Part shown: in pieces, positions 1 through 8,975 of the stretch
Layout: each line of letters opens with the position of its first letter
Numbering within the stretch: position 1 is the stretch's first letter
Source of the DNA: Bacillota bacterium
Lineage (GTDB): Bacteria; Bacillota; Clostridia; Oscillospirales; Ruminococcaceae
Length of the DNA: 13,553 nt
Assembly: GCA_023395435.1 (NCBI GenBank)
Contig: JAEWZG010000043.1
Span: 1-13,553, forward strand
Direction of reading: 5' to 3'
Translations under genes and position numbers: made by a program
Notes under the pieces: generated by a model
The model's input: only the letters and a program-made list of their open reading frames with translations
Database searches by the model: none
What the model was told of the DNA's origin: nothing

Positions 1-707
1 TCCCAACCGCAAGAGTCCTGCGTATGGATGCGGATACAACATATTCAAGATATTCCTATGAAAAAAACTTTAACGATTTTGGCGATGGGAAATATGATAT
101 AATGATAGGGACACAGATGATAGCAAAGGGGCTTGACTTCCCAAATGTCACTCTTGTTGGTGTTCTGTCACTTGATAAGGCATTGTATACCGGAGATTTC
201 AGAAGTTATGAGAGGACCTTTTCACTAATTACACAAGTAGTCGGAAGAAGTGGCCGTGGAGTTAAGGAAGGTCTTGCTTTTATACAGACATTTGTTCCTG
301 ATCATTATGTGTTGAATCTTGCTGCAGATCAGGACTATAAAGGATTTTTTGAAGAGGAAATTGCACTCAGGAGGGTACTGACATATCCACCATTCTGTGA
401 TATATGTGTAATAGGTTTAAGTTCACTTGTTGAAAGTGAAGTTTTAAAAGCATCAGAAGAAGTTATTAAAATCTTAAAAAAAGAAATTTCACAGCAACAG
501 CTAAAAATTCCTTTAAGAGTATTAGGACCATCAAAATGCACTTTAGGAAAGATAAATAATAAATTTAGATACAGAATTATTATTAAATTCAGGAACTCAT
601 CAAAATTCAGGAAACTAATAAGTGAAGTGTTGATAAAATCATCAAAGAACAAATTATTTACAAATACAAGTATTTATGCAGATATTAACGGGGATATAGG
701 TTTATAA
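1..707 (+). CDS. priA: Primosomal protein N' (PriA helicase), 3' part only
   Basis: PriA is the 3'-5' DNA helicase that reloads the replisome at stalled forks. The frame is open from the first bases of the window (codons from position 3), so this is the C-terminal 234 residues or so of a protein usually over 700 residues long; the true start lies upstream. Visible landmarks are the RVLRMDADTT segment at the left edge, helicase motif V (GTQMIAKGLDFPNVTLVGV), motif VI as QVVGRSGRG (most PriA proteins have GRAGR, so Ala is replaced by Ser), then the RRVLTYPPF segment and the C-terminal GPSKC...KFRYRIIIKF region. The zinc-binding cysteine region and Walker motifs would lie off the window. The stop is 17 bases before def, so the two are probably co-transcribed, as in many Firmicutes. 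Identification is secure from motif order. Confidence 0.95.
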   Translation, partial: PTARVLRMDADTTYSRYSYEKNFNDFGDGKYDIMIGTQMIAKGLDFPNVTLVGVLSLDKALYTGDFRSYERTFSLITQVVGRSGRGVKEGLAFIQTFVPDHYVLNLAADQDYKGFFEEEIALRRVLTYPPFCDICVIGLSSLVESEVLKASEEVIKILKKEISQQQLKIPLRVLGPSKCTLGKINNKFRYRIIIKFRNSSKFRKLISEVLIKSSKNKLFTNTSIYADINGDIGL

Positions 708-724
708 ATTTAGGAGGAAAATCA

Positions 725-1186
725 ATGGCATTAAGAGCAATAGTATCAAAAAATGAAGATGTACTAAGAAAAAAGTGTAAGACAGTAGAAGTTTTTGACC
801 AGAAGTTATGGACGTTACTTGATGACATGGCTGAAACATTAAAAGCAGCAAACGGTGTTGGTCTTGCTGCACCTCAGGTTGGTTTTTTAAGAAGAGTATT
901 TATTATGGATGTAGGAGACGGCGTGGTTGAAGCAATAAATCCTACAATTTCTAATACAAGTGGTAGCCAGAGAGATATTGAGGGATGCTTATCCTGTCCG
1001 AATGAATGGGGATATGTTACACGACCTATGAACTGTCATCTTAAAGCACAGAATAGAAACGGTGAGTGGTTTGAGATGGATCTTACTGAAATGGGATGCC
1101 GTTGCGCCTGCCACGAAACTGACCATCTTGAAGGAAGGCTTTTTCTTGATATAGTTGAAGAAATGGTAGAAATAGAAGAAGACTAA
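725..1186 (+). CDS. def: Peptide deformylase
   Basis: Removes the N-formyl group from nascent proteins in the cytosol. All three family motifs are present in the 153-residue protein: GVGLAAPQ (44-51), EGCLS (86-90, metal ligand C88) and HETDH (130-134, ligands H130 and H134, catalytic E131). The length is normal for a short Firmicutes enzyme. The start has a good TAGGAGG Shine-Dalgarno sequence about 7 bases upstream. It lies between priA and fmt, the classic def-fmt pairing of enzymes acting on formyl-Met. Extra cysteines surround the active site (C91 directly after motif 2, and C125, C127 and C129 just before motif 3). A Cys before the HE of motif 3 is not rare in clostridial proteins, but the cluster is notable. 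Confidence 0.97.
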   Translation: MALRAIVSKNEDVLRKKCKTVEVFDQKLWTLLDDMAETLKAANGVGLAAPQVGFLRRVFIMDVGDGVVEAINPTISNTSGSQRDIEGCLSCPNEWGYVTRPMNCHLKAQNRNGEWFEMDLTEMGCRCACHETDHLEGRLFLDIVEEMVEIEED

Positions 1187-1198
1187 TGGGGGATTTTA

Positions 1199-2137
1199 AT
1201 GAATATAGTTTTTATGGGAACCCCTGATTTTGCGGTTCCGACTTTACAGGAATTAGTAAAAGCAGGTTATAATGTTAAAGCTGTTTTCTCACAGCCTGAT
1301 AAACCAAAGGGCAGAGGATATAAGCTAACCCCTCCTCCTGTAAAAGTCTGTGCACAGGAAAACAACATTGAAGTTTTTCAGCCACAAAGCTTTAAAAAAG
1401 GTGAGGATGCTGAAAAATCAATTCAGATTTTAAAAGACATTGCTCCTGATTACATTATAGTTGTTGCATACGGAAAGCTTCTTCCAAAAGAAGTATTAAA
1501 TATTCCAAAATACGGGTGTATAAATGTCCACGCGTCATTGTTGCCTAAATATAGAGGTGCTGGTCCTATTCAATGGTGTGTTCTTAATGGTGAAAAAGAG
1601 ACCGGCGTTACAACTATGCTTATGGCAGAGGGACTTGATACAGGAGATATGCTTTTAAAAGCTTCTACTGGAATAGGTAAAAATGAAACAGCCTCCGAGC
1701 TTCACGATAGATTGTCAGTATTAGGAGCTAATTTGCTTATTAAAACCCTTGAAGAACTTGAAAAGGGTAATATTACACCACAAAAGCAGGATGATTCGTT
1801 GTCCTGCTATGCACCAATGCTATCAAAGGATATGTGCCCGATTGAATTTTCAAAATCAGTTACAGAAATTCATAATCAGATAAGAGGACTTTCTGACTGG
1901 CCGTGTGCAACGGCAATGCTTAATAATAAGAGAATTAAAATATATAAATCAGAAATTATAAACATAAATGAAAAAAATGATAACTTTGGGCAGATAATAA
2001 ATGAAAAGGATTTGACTGTTTTGTGCGGAACAGGTTCTTTAAGAATTCTTGAGCTTCAATCTGAAGGCTCAAAGAGGATGAAAACCGCTGACTATCTGAG
2101 AGGTAATCCTGTAGAAAAAAATCAAATGTTCAGATAG
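1199..2137 (+). CDS. fmt: Methionyl-tRNA formyltransferase
   Basis: Transfers a formyl group from 10-formyltetrahydrofolate to Met-tRNA(fMet) so that translation can begin. The 312-residue length is typical. The N-terminal Rossmann domain begins MNIVFMGTPDFAVP. The catalytic triad known from the E. coli enzyme (Asn, His, Asp) is visible as N109 and H111 in the INVHASLLPKYRGAGPIQW block and D147 in GLDTGD. The C-terminal tRNA-binding OB domain follows from about residue 205 (RGLSDWP...). It starts 12 bases after def, behind a weak G-rich Shine-Dalgarno (GGGGGA, 1188-1193), which suggests coupling to def translation. Confidence 0.97.
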   Translation: MNIVFMGTPDFAVPTLQELVKAGYNVKAVFSQPDKPKGRGYKLTPPPVKVCAQENNIEVFQPQSFKKGEDAEKSIQILKDIAPDYIIVVAYGKLLPKEVLNIPKYGCINVHASLLPKYRGAGPIQWCVLNGEKETGVTTMLMAEGLDTGDMLLKASTGIGKNETASELHDRLSVLGANLLIKTLEELEKGNITPQKQDDSLSCYAPMLSKDMCPIEFSKSVTEIHNQIRGLSDWPCATAMLNNKRIKIYKSEIININEKNDNFGQIINEKDLTVLCGTGSLRILELQSEGSKRMKTADYLRGNPVEKNQMFR

Positions 2138-2148
2138 GAGAAAACAAT

Positions 2149-2856
2149 ATGCCTTACGGTTTTGGATTTTATTATGATCCGACAATGATATTGATGATAC
2201 CTGCTCTTATTTTTGCATTATGGGCACAGTATAAGGTAAAATCAACATTTGACAGATATTCAAAAATACAGAACAGCAGGGGATTGACAGCTTCGCAAGT
2301 TGCAAGACAAATTTTAGATGATAATGGACTGTTTAATGTTCAGATAGAAAGAATAAGCGGACATCTTACAGATCATTTTGACCCAAAGACAAATGTAGTT
2401 AGATTATCGGATAGCGTTTATGGTAGTACATCAGTTGCTTCTATAGGTGTTGCTGCTCACGAGGTTGGACATGCTATCCAGCACGCAACTGATTATAAAC
2501 CAATAAAATTAAGAAGTGCTTTAGTACCTATAACAAATATAGGTTCAACTCTTGGTATATGGATTGTATTATTGGGTTTATTGTTTTCAAATACAATAGC
2601 AATAATAGGAGTTGTATTATTCGCAACAGTTGCTATATTTCAGCTTGTAACTTTACCAGTTGAATTCAATGCAAGCTCAAGAGCGCTTAACACCTTACAA
2701 TCACACAATATTTTATATGACGATGAACTTGTGGGTGCAAAAAGAGTACTGAAAGCAGCAGCCATGACTTATGTTGCTGCTCTTGTATCATCTCTTGCAA
2801 CATTATTACGATTAATTTTAAGCATAATGATTGCAAACAATAGAAGGAGAGATTAG
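2149..2856 (+). CDS. Membrane zinc metallopeptidase, YugP family
   Basis: A 235-residue integral membrane protein of the YugP-type zinc peptidase family (Pfam Zn_peptidase_2). An N-terminal membrane segment spans about residues 10-28. The zinc motif HEVGH is at 104-108 in the context AAHEVGHAIQHA, and the conserved PVEFNASSRAL block at 170-180 supplies E172 as the probable third ligand. Two or more hydrophobic segments lie around 130-168, and another at about 205-229. The start has a TAGGAG Shine-Dalgarno that overlaps the fmt stop. The gene commonly sits between fmt and rsmB in clostridia. Its substrate is not established as far as I know; membrane-protein quality control is only a guess. 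Confidence 0.9.
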   Translation: MPYGFGFYYDPTMILMIPALIFALWAQYKVKSTFDRYSKIQNSRGLTASQVARQILDDNGLFNVQIERISGHLTDHFDPKTNVVRLSDSVYGSTSVASIGVAAHEVGHAIQHATDYKPIKLRSALVPITNIGSTLGIWIVLLGLLFSNTIAIIGVVLFATVAIFQLVTLPVEFNASSRALNTLQSHNILYDDELVGAKRVLKAAAMTYVAALVSSLATLLRLILSIMIANNRRRD

Positions 2857-2862
2857 CCTTTA

Positions 2863-4179
2863 ATGAAAACTGCAAGACAAGTTGTATTACAGATGCTTGT
2901 TAAAATGTCAAAAAACAATTCATATTCAAACATTATGCTTGATGAAACACTCAATAAAAGTCAGCTTTCACCGCAGGATAAGAAATTTGCGGCCGCTTTA
3001 TTTTATGGAGTAACAGAACGCATATTGACTCTTGATTTAATTATTAAGAAATATTCAGCGCGTCCTGTTGATAAGTTATCCGATGAAGTCAGACAAATCC
3101 TTAGAATGGGAATTTATCAGCTTATATATATGGATAGCGTTCCTGAAAGTGCTGCTGTTAATGAAAGCGTTATTCTTGCGCAAGCTAATAAAAATCCTGC
3201 AATAAAAGGCTTTGTCAATGCAGTATTAAGGAGCTTTATCCGTGACGGAAAAGTACTTCCAAAGGGTAAAAATGAAATTGAAAAGCTTTCTATAAAATAT
3301 TCCTGTCCAGAGTGGCTTATTCAGAAATGGTTTTCAGATTATGGTGAAGAAGCAGCATTATCTATGCTTCGCACTTCGCTTGGACGAGCTCCTATTACGA
3401 TAAGAGTGAATACACAAAATACAGACATAGATATGCTTATAGTAGAACTTTCTAAAGAAGATATTATTGCTAAAAAAGTTCCTTTAATAAATAATTGTCT
3501 TGAAATAAATAATGCTGTTTCAATTGAAAACAGTGATGCATATAAAAAAGGATATTTTCATGTTCAGGATATAGCAAGCCAGCTTTGTTGTATTGCCCTT
3601 GATGTAAAAGAGGGTGAAACCGTTCTTGATTTATGTTCAGCACCAGGCGGAAAAGCATTCACAATAGCAGAGCTTATGAATAATAATGGTCAGATACTTG
3701 CTTTTGACCTTCATGAAAAGCGAGCACAGTTAATCTGGAATGGTGCGAAAAGATTAGGGCTTAATATAATAAAAGCTGGAACTAATAATGCAAAGGAATT
3801 TAATCAAAAACTACCACTTGCAGATAAAATATTATGCGATGTTCCTTGCTCTGGTCTTGGAGTAATCAGACGAAAGCCTGAAATAAAGTATAAGAATTTT
3901 TCCGATTTTGACAATCTTCCTGATATTCAGTATCAGATTCTTGAAACTTCTTATAAGTACCTTAAAGTTGGCGGTGAGCTTGTATATTCTACCTGCACAC
4001 TGAATAAATTAGAAAATGACAATGTTATAGATAAGTTTATAAGTAATCATAGCGATTGTGAAAAAGTAAATATACTTTCAAATTTAGGAGTTCCATTCGG
4101 TGATTATAAAGCAACGATCTTCACAAATTTCTGTAACAGTGACGGTTTCTTTATTGCAAAAATCAGAAAGGCAAGGTGA
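2863..4179 (+). CDS. rsmB: 16S rRNA (cytosine-967-C5) methyltransferase
   Basis: Methylates C967 of 16S rRNA using S-adenosylmethionine. The 438-residue protein has an N-terminal NusB-like RNA-binding domain (about 1-130, with the VNAVLRSFIR end) followed by a Rossmann methyltransferase domain. SAM-binding motif I is VLDLCSAPGGK (254-264). Motif IV is DVPCSG with C329, the release cysteine, and motif VI is YSTCT with C378, the nucleophile. These paired cysteines define the RNA m5C methyltransferases. The Shine-Dalgarno AAGGAG (2844-2849) lies inside the end of the preceding gene with a rather long 13-base spacer. The stop TGA lies inside the ribosome binding site of rlmN, 4 bases before that gene's GTG. 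Confidence 0.96.
   Translation: MKTARQVVLQMLVKMSKNNSYSNIMLDETLNKSQLSPQDKKFAAALFYGVTERILTLDLIIKKYSARPVDKLSDEVRQILRMGIYQLIYMDSVPESAAVNESVILAQANKNPAIKGFVNAVLRSFIRDGKVLPKGKNEIEKLSIKYSCPEWLIQKWFSDYGEEAALSMLRTSLGRAPITIRVNTQNTDIDMLIVELSKEDIIAKKVPLINNCLEINNAVSIENSDAYKKGYFHVQDIASQLCCIALDVKEGETVLDLCSAPGGKAFTIAELMNNNGQILAFDLHEKRAQLIWNGAKRLGLNIIKAGTNNAKEFNQKLPLADKILCDVPCSGLGVIRRKPEIKYKNFSDFDNLPDIQYQILETSYKYLKVGGELVYSTCTLNKLENDNVIDKFISNHSDCEKVNILSNLGVPFGDYKATIFTNFCNSDGFFIAKIRKAR
4173..4179 (+). promoter_or_regulatory. Ribosome binding site fixing the rlmN start
   Basis: AAGGTGA lies 4 bases before the GTG at 4184 and includes the rsmB stop codon. It supports the GTG start over the ATG at 4100, which lies deep inside rsmB and has no such site. 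Confidence 0.65.
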
Positions 4180-4183
4180 CATT

Positions 4184-5212
4184 GTGAAAAAAAAAGATAT
4201 ACTTTCAATGTCATTAAATGAGCTTGAGGAAAATATAATAGAACTTGGTGAGAAAAAGTTCAGAGCCCGTCAGATTTATGAATGGTTGCATCAGAAAAGA
4301 ATTACAGATTTTTCGCAAATGACTAATATTTCTGCACAACTACAGGATAAGCTTGAAACATATTTTTGTATAAAAAAGCTAATTGTTGTCAGAAAGCTTG
4401 AATCAAGTAGGGATAATACTGTAAAATATCTTTATGAGTTTTCTGATGGTAATCATGTTGAAACTGTGCTTATGGAGTATAACCATGGATATAGTCTGTG
4501 TGTTTCAACACAGGTAGGTTGTAAAATGGGATGTAAATTCTGTGCTTCAACAATAGCAGGTTATAAAAGAGATCTTGAACCTTCTGAAATATTGCTACAA
4601 CTTTATGAAACTGAAAAAAATTCAGGAGTAAAAGTATCGAGCATTGTCCTTATGGGGATTGGTGAACCACTTGATAATTTTGATAATGTTATTAAGTTCC
4701 TTGATATTTTATCATCAGAAAACGGAACAAACATGAGTCTGCGACATGTTTCACTTTCAACTTGTGGACTTGTGGATAGAATTAATGAACTTGCACAACT
4801 GAAATATGGTCTCACATTGTCAATTTCACTTCATGCTACTGATGATAAGTCGCGTTGTGAAATAATGCCAGTTAATAATAGATTTAATATTAATCAACTG
4901 ATTTCTGCCTGCAAAAATTATATAGAAAAAACAGGAAGAAGAATATCATTTGAATATGCAGTAATTGATGGAGTAAATGACACCCAGAGTGATGCTTTAA
5001 TACTTTCCAAATTGCTCAAGGGCATGATTTGCCATGTTAATTTAATCCCAGTTAATAAAATAAAAGAACGTAATTATAATTCTACTCATAAATCTGCTCA
5101 ACGTTTTCAAAAATATCTGACTGATTTGGGAATTAACGCAACAGTAAGAAGGACTTTAGGGTCTGATATTGACGCAGCATGCGGTCAACTGAGAAGAGAG
5201 TATGAAGTTTAA
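4184..5212 (+). CDS. rlmN: 23S rRNA/tRNA adenine-C2 methyltransferase
   Basis: A radical SAM enzyme that methylates C2 of A2503 in 23S rRNA and A37 in some tRNAs. I start it at GTG 4184 (342 residues), because the upstream extension in frame to ATG 4100 is simply the overlap with rsmB. The protein then begins VKKKDILSMSLNELEE, the usual N-terminus of Firmicutes RlmN. The [4Fe-4S] ligands are C113, C117 and C120 (CKMGCKFC). The two mechanistic cysteines are C106 (in SLCVSTQ) and C333 (in DAACGQL). The SAM-binding MGIGEP segment is at 157-162. All required residues are present. It sits 4 bases after rsmB and 17 bases before the phosphatase gene, the order seen in Bacillus (rsmB-rlmN-prpC-prkC). 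Confidence 0.96.
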   Translation: MKKKDILSMSLNELEENIIELGEKKFRARQIYEWLHQKRITDFSQMTNISAQLQDKLETYFCIKKLIVVRKLESSRDNTVKYLYEFSDGNHVETVLMEYNHGYSLCVSTQVGCKMGCKFCASTIAGYKRDLEPSEILLQLYETEKNSGVKVSSIVLMGIGEPLDNFDNVIKFLDILSSENGTNMSLRHVSLSTCGLVDRINELAQLKYGLTLSISLHATDDKSRCEIMPVNNRFNINQLISACKNYIEKTGRRISFEYAVIDGVNDTQSDALILSKLLKGMICHVNLIPVNKIKERNYNSTHKSAQRFQKYLTDLGINATVRRTLGSDIDAACGQLRREYEV

Positions 5213-5229
5213 TAGCAAGGAGTGAAACA

Positions 5230-5958
5230 ATGCAGGTTATAACAAAAACTGACACTGGCTTGGTTCGTTTTGAAAATCAGGACAGAGTTTTGACTAAGGT
5301 AATGCCAGATGGCTCTGCCATTGTTGTTGTCTGCGACGGAATGGGAGGAGAAAATGCAGGTAGTGAGGCAAGTGAAATTGCTGTAAATGCTGTATTTGAC
5401 AGAATAGTCCAGAATTATCGCCAGGATGCAGATTTTAACAGCATTAGGAATTTAATATTAAGTTCTCTAATTGCTGCAAACTCTATTGTTTTTAAAAAAT
5501 CTCTTACAGATGAATCGAAAATTGGTATGGGTACCACTTGTGTATGTGGAATTATTAAAAATGACATTGCTTTTATCGGAAATGTTGGTGATAGCCGTGC
5601 ATATATAATTGAAAAAGACAATGTACATCAGATTTCAACAGACCACACTTATGTTCAGATGTTATATGAGCAGGGTGAAATAAATGTTGAAGAGCTTAAG
5701 ACCCATCACCAGAGAAATATAATTACACGTGCCGTTGGAATTGATGATAAACTTGAACCTGATTATTATGAGATAGACATTCCTGTTGGCTCAGTAATAC
5801 TTATGTGTACAGATGGTTTGTCCGGCTATTGCAGTGATGAAATACTTGCTGAAATTATAAATAGTAATAACCTTGAACAAGCTTCAGAGAAGCTAATGAA
5901 ATATGCAATTGACGAGGGTGGAAAAGATAACATTACTCTTGCATTGATTGCAGACTAA
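5230..5958 (+). CDS. prpC: PP2C-family protein serine/threonine phosphatase
   Basis: Metal-dependent phosphatase that opposes the adjacent PASTA kinase. The 242-residue single PP2C domain is typical. Metal-binding motifs are DGMGG (D36, G37), GNVGDSRAY (117-125), CTDGLSG (D195) and GGKDNITL (D233). There is no membrane segment, so it is cytosolic. The Shine-Dalgarno AAGGAG lies upstream of the ATG at 5230. The kinase gene begins 18 bases after the stop, so the two opposing enzymes should be made together. Also named stp in other species. Confidence 0.96.
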   Translation: MQVITKTDTGLVRFENQDRVLTKVMPDGSAIVVVCDGMGGENAGSEASEIAVNAVFDRIVQNYRQDADFNSIRNLILSSLIAANSIVFKKSLTDESKIGMGTTCVCGIIKNDIAFIGNVGDSRAYIIEKDNVHQISTDHTYVQMLYEQGEINVEELKTHHQRNIITRAVGIDDKLEPDYYEIDIPVGSVILMCTDGLSGYCSDEILAEIINSNNLEQASEKLMKYAIDEGGKDNITLALIAD

Positions 5959-5963
5959 TTATT

Positions 5964-5968
5964 AGGAG
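5964..5968 (+). promoter_or_regulatory. Ribosome binding site fixing the prkC start
   Basis: AGGAG ends 8 bases before ATG 5977. An in-frame GTG at 5968 overlaps this site and is therefore unlikely to be the start. Confidence 0.75.
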
Positions 5969-5976
5969 TGAACATA

Positions 5977-8061
5977 ATGGATCGCAATATTGGACAGAAA
6001 ATCGATGGCAGATATGAAATAACTGAGCTTATTGGTATCGGCGGAATGGCAGATGTCTATAAAGCAACAGATATTATGGAAAATAAAACAGTTGCTGTCA
6101 AGATTTTGAAGACAGAATTTGCCGGTAATGAGGATTTTATCAGAAGATTTAGGAATGAATCAAAAGCAATAGCTGTATTATCACATCCAAACATAGTTAA
6201 GATATTTGACGTTGGTTTTACTGATAAGATTCAGTATATTGTTATGGAATATATTGATGGAATTACTTTGAAGGAGTTTATGGAGCAGCAATCTGTCCTT
6301 AAATGGAAGGATGCTATTCATTTCACTATTCAGATATTAAGAGCATTGCAGCACGCTCATGATAGAGGAATTGTTCATAGAGATATCAAACCACAGAATA
6401 TCATGCTGTTCCCTGATGGAACAATCAAGGTAATGGATTTTGGAATTGCGAGATTTTCACGTGAAGAAGGTAAAACTCTTTCTGATAAGACTATTGGTTC
6501 TGTTCATTATATAAGTCCTGAGCAGGCAAGAGGTGATATTACTGATGAAAAGAGTGATATTTACTCTGTAGGAGCTATGTTGTATGAAATGCTTACAGGT
6601 AAAAAACCATTTGAAGCGGATACACCTGTAGCAGTAGCATTAATGCATATGCAGGAAGCTGTTATTCCACTAAAAAAGATTAACGAAGCAATTCCAGAAG
6701 GACTTGAAGAAATTGTTCTTCATGCAATGCAGAAATCACCTGCTAACAGATATCAGTCTGCATCAGAAATGATTAAGGATATTGAAATATTTAAAGCTAA
6801 TCCAACGATAGTATTTGGATACAGCAATAAAATGGTTTCTTCAAATAATGAAAATCCGACAATTTTCTTTAAACCATTAGCTTCATCTTCTGTAGGAGTT
6901 GAAGAAGAGGCTGTTGATGATGAAGAATATTATGAAGAAGAGGAAAAATCTTCACTTATTATTCCTGTACTAACTGGCGTAACTGTTGGTGTAGTAGTAA
7001 TTGTTGCAATTATAATCTGTACTTTGCTTATAAAGATAAATGATAATAAAAAGAATGGTGATTATAAAGTACCTAAGCTTATCGGTATTTCCTATAGTGA
7101 CGCAAAAAAGGAATATGGTGATAAGTTTAAGTTTACAGCAACAATGGAATATTCAGCAGAATATGATGAGGGAATAATATTTGAGCAGAATCCTTCTGAA
7201 GGAAGACTTTTAAAGAGCAATGGCGAAATTAAAATAAAAGTTAGCAAGGGTAAACGTCAGGTTGAAGTACCTGATGTTAAGAATAAATCTTATGATAATG
7301 CAAAGGCAGTTCTTGAAGAAAAAGGCTTTAAGGTTGTTCCTATTAATGTAACAGATGAAAATATCCCTAAGGATTCTGTAGTAAAAACAGATCCACCTGC
7401 TGATTCAAAAGCCGCCTATGGTTCTGAAATATCAGTATATATAAGTCAGGGACCATTAAGTTCATCAACTATTGTTCCTAAGGTTGAGGGAATGCAAGAA
7501 AATGATGCTATGAAGCTTCTTCAGGAAAAATATATAACTGGTAAACCAATACCAATAAGCTCTGATAAACCTGCTGGTACTGTTGTAAGTCAGAGTGTTG
7601 CTCCAAATACATCAGTAGCGAAATGGACTGAAGTAATTATTCGTGTAAGTTCTGGTAAATTGGAGGATACGCAGGTTTCAGTTGAGCTTCCTATGGGCAA
7701 GAATGCAAAGGGATCTTTCATTATTACCGGTTATAATACAAATGAAAACGGTAAACAGATTGGTAGTGTAACAGTTACTGATAAAGCAAGTAAGATTTCT
7801 ATACCTTTAACAGGTAAGGGCTCAAATGTTGTTGTATTGTTTGAAGTTACAAGTGTTGAACAAAAGCAAAATGGTCCTAAGCAGTATGCTAGAGTTACTA
7901 TTGACTTTATAAATAAAAAGTATACTAATGTTCAGATAATTAATGCAAATGCTTTTGCTGAAGCATCGAGAGTTGCGGAACAGACTACACCAGACTCTTC
8001 AGTGACAGATGATTCTTCACAAGCACCTGACGACGCATTACCAGTAAACGATAATGATTAA
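5977..8061 (+). CDS. prkC: PASTA-domain serine/threonine protein kinase
   Basis: Membrane kinase that senses peptidoglycan fragments or lipid II through PASTA repeats; in Bacillus the orthologue affects spore germination and phosphorylates translation GTPases including the RsgA orthologue. In the 694-residue form the kinase domain (about 9-275) has the glycine loop IGIGGMADVY, catalytic K42 in AVKIL, HRDIKPQN with D136, DFG with D154 and SPEQARG. A juxtamembrane linker holds two NPTI-aromatic motifs (275-280 and 293-298) and a strongly acidic patch (about 308-324). One membrane helix spans about 326-353. Three PASTA repeats follow (about 363-425, 429-492 and 497-560), then a beta-rich, probably Ig-like domain (about 567-657), as in Bacillus and Staphylococcus homologues, and a Ser/Thr/Asp-rich tail. 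The downstream neighbour rsgA starts 14 bases later. Confidence 0.96.
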   Translation: MDRNIGQKIDGRYEITELIGIGGMADVYKATDIMENKTVAVKILKTEFAGNEDFIRRFRNESKAIAVLSHPNIVKIFDVGFTDKIQYIVMEYIDGITLKEFMEQQSVLKWKDAIHFTIQILRALQHAHDRGIVHRDIKPQNIMLFPDGTIKVMDFGIARFSREEGKTLSDKTIGSVHYISPEQARGDITDEKSDIYSVGAMLYEMLTGKKPFEADTPVAVALMHMQEAVIPLKKINEAIPEGLEEIVLHAMQKSPANRYQSASEMIKDIEIFKANPTIVFGYSNKMVSSNNENPTIFFKPLASSSVGVEEEAVDDEEYYEEEEKSSLIIPVLTGVTVGVVVIVAIIICTLLIKINDNKKNGDYKVPKLIGISYSDAKKEYGDKFKFTATMEYSAEYDEGIIFEQNPSEGRLLKSNGEIKIKVSKGKRQVEVPDVKNKSYDNAKAVLEEKGFKVVPINVTDENIPKDSVVKTDPPADSKAAYGSEISVYISQGPLSSSTIVPKVEGMQENDAMKLLQEKYITGKPIPISSDKPAGTVVSQSVAPNTSVAKWTEVIIRVSSGKLEDTQVSVELPMGKNAKGSFIITGYNTNENGKQIGSVTVTDKASKISIPLTGKGSNVVVLFEVTSVEQKQNGPKQYARVTIDFINKKYTNVQIINANAFAEASRVAEQTTPDSSVTDDSSQAPDDALPVNDND

Positions 8062-8075
8062 AATAAAGGATTTAT

Positions 8076-8975
8076 ATGGCTTCATTAAATAGCAAAATCG
8101 GCATAATAACAAAAGCAATCGGGGGCATCTACTTTGTAGAGGCTCCCGACGGCGTATTTGAATGTAGTGCAAGAGGAATTTTCAGAAAAAAAGATATATC
8201 TCCTTGTTGTGGTGACAGAGTAAGAATAGAAACAGAAAATAACAAAAATTATGTGATATCAGAAATCTTTGATAGAAAGAATTATCTGATTCGACCTCCT
8301 CTTGCTAATTTAGATCAATTGATTTTTGTAGTATCAACCTGTTCACCTGTTCCCAATTTTTTATTGCTGGATAAGTTTATTGCTTTATGTGAATATAAAA
8401 ATATTAAACCAATAATTGTTATAACAAAAATTGATATGAAGGGTATAAGTGAGATTACAGATATATATAATTCAGCTGGAATCACAGTATATTCAGTTAA
8501 CAACATTACAGGAGCGGGCTGTGAAAAAGTATTGGTACAGCTGACAGGGAAGTTAAGTGCTTTTACTGGTAATTCTGGCGTTGGAAAATCAACAATGCTT
8601 AACAATATTCTCCCTGAGCTTAAACTTGATACAAACGAGATAAGTAAGAAACTTGGTCGTGGCAAGCATACGACTCGTCACGTCGAGCTATTCAAGCTAG
8701 CTGATGGTGGATATGTTGCTGATACTCCTGGCTTTTCTACACTTGATACACAACGATATGATGTTATTTTGAAGGAAGATTTAGCTTCCTGTTTTACTGA
8801 ATTTGAGGATTATTTAGGGAAATGCAGATTTCAGGATTGCTCTCATACAAAAGAAAAGGGTTGTGCAGTTATTGAAGCTATGAATAATGGGTTGATTAAA
8901 AAATCACGCCATGACAGTTATGTAAATATGTATGAAGAAGCAAAACAGATAAAAGAATGGGAAATTAAAAAATGA
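8076..8975 (+). CDS. rsgA: Ribosome small-subunit GTPase RsgA
   Basis: Circularly permuted GTPase that checks late 30S subunit maturation. The 299-residue protein has an N-terminal OB fold (about 1-70). The permuted G motifs run G4 TKID (117-120), G1 GNSGVGKS (165-172), the G2 region around T199/T200 and G3 DTPG (216-219). A C-terminal zinc finger has ligands C250, C255, H257 and C263. TKxD in place of NKxD is usual in Firmicutes members. Its place right after prkC fits the known phosphorylation of the Bacillus orthologue (CpgA) by PrkC. Its stop overlaps the thiN start as ATGA. The rpe gene that commonly follows in Firmicutes is missing here. The Shine-Dalgarno is weak (AAAGGA). Confidence 0.97.
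   Translation: MASLNSKIGIITKAIGGIYFVEAPDGVFECSARGIFRKKDISPCCGDRVRIETENNKNYVISEIFDRKNYLIRPPLANLDQLIFVVSTCSPVPNFLLLDKFIALCEYKNIKPIIVITKIDMKGISEITDIYNSAGITVYSVNNITGAGCEKVLVQLTGKLSAFTGNSGVGKSTMLNNILPELKLDTNEISKKLGRGKHTTRHVELFKLADGGYVADTPGFSTLDTQRYDVILKEDLASCFTEFEDYLGKCRFQDCSHTKEKGCAVIEAMNNGLIKKSRHDSYVNMYEEAKQIKEWEIKK

Noticed and set aside
335..652. Long antisense frame opposite priA
   Set aside because: It has no recognisable family, no ribosome binding site, and mirrors a well-conserved gene; a shadow frame, as are the other minus-strand frames.
8315..8665. Antisense frame of 116 codons opposite rsgA
   Set aside because: It covers the conserved GTPase motifs of rsgA, whose codon constraints produce it; no independent evidence of expression.
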